From contig CANQVB010000005.1 of assembly GCA_947627225.1 (NCBI GenBank), positions 1 to 39,409 of the forward strand: 39,409 bases of DNA, in the 5' to 3' direction. Numbering within the stretch: the stretch's first letter is position 1; each line of letters opens with the position of its first letter. The notes under the pieces are model-generated. The model ran no database searches and was not told the origin of the DNA. It saw only the letters and a list, made by a program, of their open reading frames with translations. Source of the stretch: an uncultured Bacilli bacterium. GTDB taxonomy: Bacteria > Bacillota_I > Bacilli_A > RF39 > UBA660. Made by a program: the position numbers and the translations under genes. Below are positions 33,713-39,409 of this stretch, in pieces.

Positions 33713-33786
33713 AACTAGCTAGAGAGATTAGAAAAATACCAAAGAGAAACTAGGTATTGAATACAGTATAAAAGGAGAGTGAAGTC

Positions 33787-34407
33787 ATGAATTTAAAGCA
33801 AACATCTTCATCACAAACGACATTTATATCTATATTAGGAATAGCCGTTTTATTAGTGGCAGTCATTGGCACATCTTTTGCAGTCTTTACTTATACAGGT
33901 ACAGGTACAAAAACCAATACGATTACAACAGGAACGATTACGATGAGTTATATAGAACCAACCAATGGAATTTCTATTACCGACATGATGCCTACTACTG
34001 ATGATACAGGGAAAAAACTTGCTTCTGGTACGAATGTATTTGATTTTACAGTCTCTGCGACAATTACAGGAACAGTTACAGTGAATTATGCTGTAGGAGC
34101 AAAGAAGACAACGGATTCTACTTTAGATAATAATTCTGTAAAATTATATTTAGAAGAATTAGCAACTTCTGGCGGAGCTTTTCAATCAGTTGTCAAAGGG
34201 CCTGTTGTATATTCTGAATCTACTACAGAAGATGCAACAACAGGTGCTCCATCAGGAATAATGACCTTAGCAACGGGTTCTTTTACTAGTTCTAGTAGTA
34301 AATATTATCGCTTAAGAATGTGGGTCGCAGATACTTATCAACCAACGAGTACATCACAAAAGTTTTCGGTAAAAGTGAATGTTTACGGAAAGGCTGCATC
34401 TAAGTAA
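33787..34407 (+). CDS. TasA/camelysin-like secreted protein 2
   Basis: A 206-residue paralogue. The signal segment is ISILGIAVLLVAVIGTSFA; cleavage after SFA is expected. Shared blocks are NTITTGTITMSY, NGISITDMMPTTDDTGKKL, FDFTVSATITGTVTVNYAV, STLDNNSVKLYLEE and YRLRMWVADTY. Serine/threonine-rich loops precede the final block. No Cys. GGAGAGTGAAGTC precedes the ATG. It ends in a hairpin terminator that overlaps the stop codon. Confidence 0.85.
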   Translation: MNLKQTSSSQTTFISILGIAVLLVAVIGTSFAVFTYTGTGTKTNTITTGTITMSYIEPTNGISITDMMPTTDDTGKKLASGTNVFDFTVSATITGTVTVNYAVGAKKTTDSTLDNNSVKLYLEELATSGGAFQSVVKGPVVYSESTTEDATTGAPSGIMTLATGSFTSSSSKYYRLRMWVADTYQPTSTSQKFSVKVNVYGKAASK

Positions 34408-34428
34408 TTTGCAGCTTTCATTATTTTT
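34390..34428 (+). terminator. terminator of TasA-like gene 2
   Basis: AAGGCTGCA (34390-34398) pairs with TGCAGCTTT (34410-34418) with one G-T pair. The stop codon is in the loop, followed by CATTATTTTT. Confidence 0.65.
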
Positions 34429-34506
34429 ACAAAAAATTTTTTGCATAAAACTTAACGTGAAGGAAAAAATATAGGTGTATAGTGGGCATTTTGTATAAAA
34501 AAAGGT

Positions 34507-34535
34507 TTGACTTCTCGAAATCTTACTGCTATATT
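34507..34535 (+). promoter_or_regulatory. strong promoter of TasA-like gene 3
   Basis: TTGACT (34507-34512), a 17-bp spacer and an extended -10 TGCTATATT (34527-34535), followed by GAAGGAGG. Among the best promoter and ribosome-binding-site combinations in the window. Confidence 0.82.
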
Positions 34536-34557
34536 TATACTAGAAGGAGGATAAAAC

Positions 34558-35172
34558 ATGAATAACAATAATTCATCAAAACAAATTTTATTATCAGTAT
34601 TAGGAGTAGCAATCTTAGTTGTTGCAGTAGTAGGAGTATCATTCGCAGCTTTTAGTTATTCTCAAGAAGGAAAAGCAGTAAATGAAATTACTACCGGTTC
34701 AATTACTATGACTTATAGTAATCCGCAAAATGGTATTAACATTAGTAATGCTATGCCAATGACAGACGAACAAGGGAAGGCTTTGAAAGATACAAATCAA
34801 TATTTTGATTTTTCTGTAAGCACCAATATCGTAGGTACTGCAACGATTAATTATGCCATTACTGCTACTAAGGAGCAGGAGTCTACTTTGGCGGATAATG
34901 CAGTTAAAGTATACTTGACTTCTGGTGCTATTACAACAGAAGAAGCAACTGAAGAAAAAGAACCTACATTGATATCAGCTTTATCTACAACTAGTGGCAG
35001 TGAATTAAGTGGAGCTCCTGAAGGTCAGTATATTCTAAAGTCTGGAACTGTATCTGCTGGTGAAAACACGACTCAATATCGTTTGAGAATGTGGGTTGCT
35101 GATAATTATGTGGTTACTGGTACAGCAAAAACTTTCAAGTTAAGAGTCAATGTTTATGGAAAAGCTGCTTAG
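34558..35172 (+). CDS. TasA/camelysin-like secreted protein 3 (probable major subunit)
   Basis: A 204-residue paralogue. Signal: ILLSVLGVAILVVAVVGVSFA. Shared blocks: NEITTGSITMTY, NGINISNAMPMTDEQGK, YFDFSVSTNIVGTATINYAI, STLADNAVKVYL and YRLRMWVADNY. It has its own strong promoter, AGAAGGAGG and a perfect terminator, so it is a monocistronic, probably highly expressed unit. Its codons lean strongly to TTA and GTA in the signal region, unlike copies 1 and 2. This suggests the main fibre subunit; that role is inference. Confidence 0.86.
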   Translation: MNNNNSSKQILLSVLGVAILVVAVVGVSFAAFSYSQEGKAVNEITTGSITMTYSNPQNGINISNAMPMTDEQGKALKDTNQYFDFSVSTNIVGTATINYAITATKEQESTLADNAVKVYLTSGAITTEEATEEKEPTLISALSTTSGSELSGAPEGQYILKSGTVSAGENTTQYRLRMWVADNYVVTGTAKTFKLRVNVYGKAA

Positions 35173-35192
35173 TTAGCTGAATCTAAACAATC

Positions 35193-35220
35193 GAAAAGCA
35201 CTATGGTGCTTTTCTTTTTT
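35193..35220 (+). terminator. terminator of TasA-like gene 3
   Basis: GAAAAGCAC (35193-35201) pairs perfectly with GTGCTTTTC (35206-35214) around TATG, followed by six T. Confidence 0.92.
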
Positions 35221-35274
35221 GTTGATGTACACGTTTTAATGTAAGAAAAAGAACTTTTCATTCTTTTATTCATG

Positions 35275-35283
35275 TGTTATAAT
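35275..35283 (+). promoter_or_regulatory. extended -10 promoter of TasA-like gene 4
   Basis: TGTTATAAT, 25 nt before the start codon, which has AGGAGGATTTAT. Confidence 0.65.
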
Positions 35284-35307
35284 CTAGATAATAGTAGGAG
35301 GATTTAT

Positions 35308-35919
35308 ATGGAATATCAAGAGGAAAAAAAAGATGGAAAAAATTCACTATTGATTAGTGTTTTAGCGCTTCTAATTTTGTTAGTAGCTATTTTTGGTATT
35401 TCCTTCGCAACCATCACATTTACAGACAAAGGGAGTGAGTCTAATACACTCCATACTGGAGAACTTAGAATGTCTTATACGGAAAGCACCAATGGTATTA
35501 CCATAGAAGATGCGATGCCTATGTCAGATGATGTTGGTATGAAGTTAAATAGAGAGAATGAATATTTTGATTTTACAGTCGGAACAAAAATAAGCGGACA
35601 TGCAACCATTGCGTATGAGATTTCAGCAGAAAAAGATGTCAACTCTACATTAAATGAAAAAGATGTCAAATTATATTTAGAGAAAAAAGTAGGAACAAAT
35701 TATGAGACTGCTATGTCACCCACTGAATTTACACCTTTGAAGAAAGCAACACAATGGGGAACCCCTAAAGGTGATATGCTTTTAACAACAGGGGTTACCA
35801 GTAAAACAAATGAAGATTCCTATCGTTTAAGAATGTGGGTTCGTCAAGATGCAACCATATCAGAGGAAAAGAAAACCTTTATCGTTCGCGTGAATGTAAA
35901 AGGAGGAGTTGTTTCATAG
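35308..35919 (+). CDS. TasA/camelysin-like secreted protein 4
   Basis: A 203-residue paralogue. A charged N-terminus (MEYQEEKKDGKN) is followed by the signal LLISVLALLILLVAIFGISFA. Shared blocks: NTLHTGELRMSY, NGITIEDAMPMSDDVGMKL, YFDFTVGTKISGHATIAYEI, STLNEKDVKLYLEK and YRLRMWVRQD. The start is the ATG at 35308 with AGGAGGA; the frame is open from 35272 across the promoter, which is not credible. It has its own promoter and terminator. Confidence 0.84.
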   Translation: MEYQEEKKDGKNSLLISVLALLILLVAIFGISFATITFTDKGSESNTLHTGELRMSYTESTNGITIEDAMPMSDDVGMKLNRENEYFDFTVGTKISGHATIAYEISAEKDVNSTLNEKDVKLYLEKKVGTNYETAMSPTEFTPLKKATQWGTPKGDMLLTTGVTSKTNEDSYRLRMWVRQDATISEEKKTFIVRVNVKGGVVS

Positions 35920-35943
35920 TGCTTTTGTGCACTTTTTCTGTTT
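35918..35943 (+). terminator. terminator of TasA-like gene 4
   Basis: AGTGC (35918-35922) pairs with GCACT (35929-35933), followed by TTTTCTGTTTT. Confidence 0.75.
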
Positions 35944-35971
35944 TCTAACTCTTTTCTTTCTTTTGAAATTG

Positions 35972-35980
35972 TGATATTAT
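35972..35980 (+). promoter_or_regulatory. extended -10 promoter of the signal peptidase operon
   Basis: TGATATTAT about 34 nt before the signal peptidase start. Confidence 0.5.
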
Positions 35981-36013
35981 AGCTATAGTATTAAGAATAA
36001 GATGGGTGATAAG

Positions 36014-36694
36014 ATGTCAGCGACACAAGAGAAACAAAAACCACAATCAATTTTTTCTTATATAAAAAGTGCATTACATTTTATAACAACTGTAATCATG
36101 TATACGGTTCTTTTAATGTTAATCTTTGTTGCTATCTTGTTTGTTCTTTACTTTTTGGATCAAAAGAAAAACATAGATAGCGGTAAAAATGTACCCCCTC
36201 TTTTTAATGCTTATGTCATTGTCAGCCCTAGTATGGTACCAACCATTAAAGTAGAAGATGCTGTCGTTGTTAAAAGAGTAGAAGAAAAAAATTTAAAAAA
36301 GGGAGATATTATTACATTTAATTCAACGGATTATCGCTATTCTGGGATTACAGTTACCCATAGAATTGTGGGGGTTGAAAAAACAAGTGATGGACAAACA
36401 CTTTACACGACAAAAGGAGACAATAATAACACGCCAGATAGTAGTAGAATAACATATGATAGTATTTATGGAAAAGTAATTATGAGAATTCCTAAGATTG
36501 GATATTTGCAGTACTTTTTAACACAATCTTATGGGTGGATTATTGCTGTTGTAATTCCTTGTTTAGGTATTATTATCTATGATATTATCAAATTAGTACG
36601 AACGATTAAAAGAAGCGTTGTTCCAAGAAGAAAAAAACCTTCTAAAAATGTAATACAAACGCCAAGAAAAGATAAGAGAGTGAGGTTCCGATAG
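36014..36694 (+). CDS. sipW: SipW/ER-type signal peptidase I
   Basis: A 226-residue S26B-type signal peptidase. One N-terminal membrane helix (about residues 22-46) is followed by the catalytic block: IVSPSMVPTI with the serine nucleophile and VTHRIVG with histidine in place of the lysine of ordinary bacterial enzymes. The conserved TKGDNNNTPDS then follows. A second helix (GWIIAVVIPCLGIIIYDII) and a basic tail end the protein. Bacillus SipW processes TasA and TapA, and TasA-like substrates lie right beside this gene. The P in SPSM is a variant of the usual SGSM. The start is the ATG at 36014 with GGGTGAT. Confidence 0.85.
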   Translation: MSATQEKQKPQSIFSYIKSALHFITTVIMYTVLLMLIFVAILFVLYFLDQKKNIDSGKNVPPLFNAYVIVSPSMVPTIKVEDAVVVKRVEEKNLKKGDIITFNSTDYRYSGITVTHRIVGVEKTSDGQTLYTTKGDNNNTPDSSRITYDSIYGKVIMRIPKIGYLQYFLTQSYGWIIAVVIPCLGIIIYDIIKLVRTIKRSVVPRRKKPSKNVIQTPRKDKRVRFR

Positions 36695-36695
36695 T

Positions 36696-37226
36696 ATGAA
36701 AAAAAAATTACTACTGCTTTTAGGAGGCATTGTATTATTTGTATTTATTTTAGTAACTTCGTTTGCATGGAGTAAAATCTTTTATGATGGAGGGTCATCT
36801 TCCACTGGGGTTCCTACTTTATACTTAAAGTTAACAAATCAAAAAAATCAAGTGGATACAACACAGGATTATCCTTCAGAAACCCCCAATGATGAGATGG
36901 AACCGTATCGCTTTTCCATTAGTAACCAAAGCAAACAAGACGGAAAATATCAACTGCTTTTAGAAGAAGAGCCTGTTTCGAATCAAGTGGGTTACCGCCA
37001 AGAAGATTTATTAACAAGAAAGCAATTAAATTATCAGCTTACATTGAATCATGTTGTGATAAAAGAAGGACGGCTTTCCTCATTGAAAAACAATGTTTTA
37101 GATGAACGCATTTTGCAAGGAAATCAGGAAAATAATTATATTTTGCGAATTTGGGTGCATGATGAAGTGAAAGCAGGAGAATGGGAAAATAAGTATTATC
37201 ACTATAAAGTAACATTAAAGGCATAA
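36696..37226 (+). CDS. diverged TasA-like protein 5 (possible minor or anchoring subunit)
   Basis: A 176-residue protein, directly after the signal peptidase. The N-terminus is a signal segment (LLLLLGGIVLFVFILVTSFA) with the same SFA cleavage motif as the other paralogues. The C-terminal block YILRIWVHDEV parallels their YRLRMWV. The central ITTG and MPM-DD blocks are missing or altered. It may be a minor subunit, assembly factor or TapA-like anchor. Paralogy is from two short motifs plus signal type, so moderate confidence. Confidence 0.65.
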   Translation: MKKKLLLLLGGIVLFVFILVTSFAWSKIFYDGGSSSTGVPTLYLKLTNQKNQVDTTQDYPSETPNDEMEPYRFSISNQSKQDGKYQLLLEEEPVSNQVGYRQEDLLTRKQLNYQLTLNHVVIKEGRLSSLKNNVLDERILQGNQENNYILRIWVHDEVKAGEWENKYYHYKVTLKA

Positions 37227-37239
37227 GGAGCGTGAAAAA

Positions 37240-37935
37240 ATGAAAAAATTTTTAGTGGAATATATCAATTTAATTGGAAAGACTGTTTTAGGCCTTGTCT
37301 TTGGACTATCGTTCTTTCTTCTCTTTCTAAATTTTTATCATTATAAGGAAATACGTACCGTATATACACCAAGTCAAGAGAATGGAACGGATTATGAAAA
37401 ATTATTAAGGCAAGTAGATGTCATTAAGCAAAATGCGGCTGCTTATAGCCAAAATACATATCAAGGAAATGAGGATGTTTTTGATATGTTAGGGATGCAG
37501 TCTAAATTAAACGCTTGTGCACAGGCTTATGAAAATGAGACTTTAAAAAACTTATTAAGCAAAGAAAGTTATGTGGCTGAAGATGTTTATGAGTTAGTAA
37601 ACTATTATCAAAATTCAATTTTAAATGATTGTATCGTTTTACAATTTTATTCGTTTGGAGATAGTACAAGTACAACTTATAAAAGCGAGCGATTAAGAAG
37701 TATTTCTCCTTTCTTAAAAGTAGAGATGGATAACTTATTAAACAGCAGTACGGGCTACGTCAAAAACAATCTAAAAAATAATGATATTTATTACTTCAGT
37801 AACGAAGATTCTAAAAACACTGTGTTTGAACTTACAAAAGATAGTTATCAAGAGATGATGGGGCAGTATAAAAGTACTTTGAATTTTTTAGAGACATTTT
37901 CTAACTGGTATAAAAATGTAGCACAGGGAGGATAA
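37240..37935 (+). CDS. unrecognised membrane-anchored extracytoplasmic protein
   Basis: A 231-residue protein that I do not recognise. One hydrophobic segment (about residues 10-31, ending in FLLFLNFYH) is followed by a polar, Asn/Tyr/Ser-rich domain of about 195 residues with no further membrane helix. The N-in topology predicts an outside domain. It is rich in predicted helix and has two Cys roughly 40 residues apart (LNACAQ and LNDCIV). GGAGCG precedes the ATG. It follows the TasA-like protein 5 gene and is coupled to the four-helix protein downstream. Confidence 0.72.
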   Translation: MKKFLVEYINLIGKTVLGLVFGLSFFLLFLNFYHYKEIRTVYTPSQENGTDYEKLLRQVDVIKQNAAAYSQNTYQGNEDVFDMLGMQSKLNACAQAYENETLKNLLSKESYVAEDVYELVNYYQNSILNDCIVLQFYSFGDSTSTTYKSERLRSISPFLKVEMDNLLNSSTGYVKNNLKNNDIYYFSNEDSKNTVFELTKDSYQEMMGQYKSTLNFLETFSNWYKNVAQGG

Positions 37936-37937
37936 AT

Positions 37938-38390
37938 ATGAAAAAGATTCTTAATAAATTATTTTATGTTCTACAGCTTTTATTTTTAATTATAGCCTTT
38001 GCAGGAACATTATATGTGATTTTACAAATGGGCAATCGTCTTGAGAAAAGCATTGTAGATAATATTCAAGTTTTTATTCCGTTTGTAGTTATTTTCATTT
38101 TGCATGTTATTAATCTTATAGCAAATCAGAAAAATATTAAAGATAATCTATTTTATAATATTACTGCTTGTTTAGCTTTTTTAACCATTATTGTAGTAGC
38201 TGCAAGAGCAGTTTTTGATCATAATTTGGTGCTTGCCAATATAACAGATTACAAAATTGACTTTACTTACTTTGCTAATTTTATTCCATTTTTAAATCTG
38301 ATGCTTTATGGTTTGGCTATTTCCAATGTTTTATTAATGTTTCATGTCAAAGAAAAGAAAAAAATTAAAGAACAAATAGAGGAGCTTTAA
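37938..38390 (+). CDS. unrecognised four-helix membrane protein
   Basis: A 150-residue protein with four probable membrane helices (about residues 8-29, 43-62, 72-92 and 112-135) and a basic, charged C-terminal tail (KEKKKIKEQIEEL). No known motif is evident. Only two bases separate it from the preceding gene, so the two are probably made together and may interact. It ends in a terminator that overlaps the stop codon, closing the signal peptidase operon. Confidence 0.72.
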   Translation: MKKILNKLFYVLQLLFLIIAFAGTLYVILQMGNRLEKSIVDNIQVFIPFVVIFILHVINLIANQKNIKDNLFYNITACLAFLTIIVVAARAVFDHNLVLANITDYKIDFTYFANFIPFLNLMLYGLAISNVLLMFHVKEKKKIKEQIEEL

Positions 38391-38402
38391 GAGCTCTTTT
38401 GT
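38382..38402 (+). terminator. terminator of the signal peptidase operon
   Basis: GAGCT (38382-38386) pairs with AGCTC (38392-38396), followed by TTTTGTTTT. Confidence 0.75.
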
Positions 38403-38421
38403 TTTGCTCATTTTAAATCTG

Positions 38422-38430
38422 TGATATAGT
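38422..38430 (+). promoter_or_regulatory. extended -10 promoter of rsmA
   Basis: TGATATAGT, 17 nt before the rsmA start, right after the preceding terminator. Confidence 0.55.
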
Positions 38431-38446
38431 AAAGATGGTGGTAAGT

Positions 38447-39244
38447 ATGAATGATTTTCGATATAAAAAGAAGTTTGGACAAAACTTTTTGAAGAATGGG
38501 GAGATTCTTACAAGAATTGCAAACGTGATTTCTTATAAAAAGGATGCACTTGTAGTAGAAGTAGGACCTGGGGCAGGAGCACTTACTATGGAATTACAAG
38601 CTCTTGTTAAACAGGTACTCTGCTATGAAATTGATGTTTCTTTAGAAGATATTTTGGCAAAAAATTTACAGGGAAAAGAGAATGTTAAATTGATTTTTGA
38701 TGATTTTTTAAAGAGAAATCTTTTAGAAGATATTTCTAGTTTTAACTATCAACATCTCTATTTTGTAAGCAATGTTCCTTATTATATTACGACCCCGATT
38801 CTTTTTAAATTAGTAGAGTCTAATCTTCCGTTTGAAGAAATTGTAATGCTGGTTCAAAAAGAAGTCGGAGATAGACTCAGTGCAAGTGTTGGGAAGAAGG
38901 AATATGGGGCACTGACAGTCCTTTTAAATTATTATTTTCAAATCAAAAAATGTTTTGTAGTGGGAAGGCAGAACTTTATTCCTTCACCAAAAGTAGATAG
39001 TGTTGTCATCTCTTTAAAAAGAAAAGAAAACATATTGCCTTTAAAGTCAGAAACCGTATTTCATAAGTTGGTACAGGATAGTTTTCGCTTTAAAAGAAAA
39101 ACCTTACGAAACAATTTGAAGGGATATCCATTAGACAAAATAGAGCCGATTTTAAATTCACACCACTATTCTCTTACAACACGTGCCGAACAGATTCCTG
39201 TTGAAGTATTTGTAGAAATTGCGAATTGTTTGGAAGTAAGATAA
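38447..39244 (+). CDS. rsmA: 16S rRNA dimethyladenosine transferase (KsgA)
   Basis: A 265-residue enzyme that dimethylates A1518 and A1519 of 16S rRNA. Marks: KKFGQNFLKN near the N-terminus, VVEVGPGAGALTMEL (SAM loop), VSNVPYYITTP (catalytic NxPY, about residues 106-114) and VDSVVISL. GGTGG precedes ATG 38447; ATG 38435 is also in frame but lies in the ribosome binding site. In Bacillus it follows rnmV, which is missing here. Confidence 0.96.
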   Translation: MNDFRYKKKFGQNFLKNGEILTRIANVISYKKDALVVEVGPGAGALTMELQALVKQVLCYEIDVSLEDILAKNLQGKENVKLIFDDFLKRNLLEDISSFNYQHLYFVSNVPYYITTPILFKLVESNLPFEEIVMLVQKEVGDRLSASVGKKEYGALTVLLNYYFQIKKCFVVGRQNFIPSPKVDSVVISLKRKENILPLKSETVFHKLVQDSFRFKRKTLRNNLKGYPLDKIEPILNSHHYSLTTRAEQIPVEVFVEIANCLEVR

Positions 39245-39315
39245 AAAAGCAGTTAAAAATTTTTTAAAATTTACGAATTTTAAAAATGTAGTGGTAAAGA
39301 GGATAGAATATTTAC

Positions 39316-39345
39316 GAAAAGGAGGGAATTTACCTTCTTTTTTCA
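39316..39345 (+). terminator. probable rsmA terminator
   Basis: A stem of AAAAGGAGG (39317-39325) with CCTTCTTTT (39333-39341) has one G-T pair and a short T tail. No gene is seen after it to the window end. Confidence 0.55.
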
Positions 39346-39409
39346 TAGAATTCTCGAATGAATTTTGCATTTTCCTACTTTGCATTTCTATCTTCCTTTG
39401 TGCTAAAAC

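Noticed and set aside
33110-38390. Fibre locus as a mobile element
   Set aside because: No transposase, integrase, tRNA junction or flanking repeats were seen, and base composition matches the neighbours. An ancient insertion is still possible.
39158-39385. Leftward frame overlapping the rsmA 3' end
   Set aside because: It has a passable ribosome binding site, but most of it is antisense to rsmA or covers the rsmA terminator; its sequence is low-complexity Phe/Asn/Lys.

Overview
The window is the replication-origin region of a low-GC (AT-rich) Gram-positive chromosome. Gene order around dnaA-dnaN matches Bacilli closely: rpmH-rnpA-yidC-jag-mnmE-mnmG-rsmG runs leftward, while dnaA-dnaN-recF-gyrB-gyrA, then tadA-dnaX-ybaB-recR-bofA-holB-ricT-trmN6-rsmI-pth-mfd-spoVT-metG-tatD-rsmA, runs rightward. 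TGG is used for Trp and TGA is a stop (mnmG, recF, holB), so this is not a Mollicutes code. Homologues of BofA, SpoVT and ComK suggest a member of the Bacilli, perhaps an uncultured RF39/Erysipelotrichia-like line, that keeps at least part of a sporulation and competence gene set. The taxon is inference; I could not run a search.

Layout. 1-1740: leftward module with two near-duplicate small DUF4190-type membrane proteins flanking lgt, plus the first codons of an unidentified leftward gene. 1740-7755: leftward RNA-modification and membrane-insertion operon, driven by a consensus promoter upstream of rpmH. 7756-8053 and 9425-9583: the two AT-rich, DnaA-box-bearing intergenic regions of a bipartite oriC around dnaA. 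10839-11306: a ComK-family gene sits between dnaN and recF, where Bacillus has the S4-domain gene yaaA. 16930-17757: a non-coding array with 232-bp tandem repeats carrying parS-like palindromes (GTTCCACGTGGAAC, three copies) and Noc-binding-site-like palindromes (ATTTCCCGGGAAAT, three exact copies and one degenerate), followed by a small SRP RNA gene. 17764-32458: conserved replication, repair, translation and sporulation genes, with a T-box leader ahead of metG. 32496-38390: a secreted-fibre locus with a 3D-domain wall protein, four TasA/camelysin-like paralogues, a SipW/ER-type signal peptidase, a diverged fifth paralogue and two unrecognised membrane proteins. It lies exactly where rnmV normally sits, between the yabE-like gene and rsmA (ksgA).

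How it fits together. Every gene points away from oriC. The left operon makes ribosomal protein L34, RNase P protein, the YidC insertase, KhpB/Jag and tRNA/rRNA modification enzymes. The right side encodes initiation, clamp, clamp loader, gyrase, recombination and coupled repair. The parS/NBS array would load ParB and Noc-type proteins beside the origin; their genes are not in the window, although the cut-off leftward gene lies in the direction where Bacillus has noc-soj-spo0J. The right-hand locus looks like a self-contained secretion and assembly system, with its own signal peptidase and several filament-like subunits under separate promoters and terminators.

The strongest candidates for something new are the dual parS/NBS tandem array, the multi-paralogue TasA/SipW locus with its two unknown membrane partners, and the origin-embedded comK with a hairpin in its leader.
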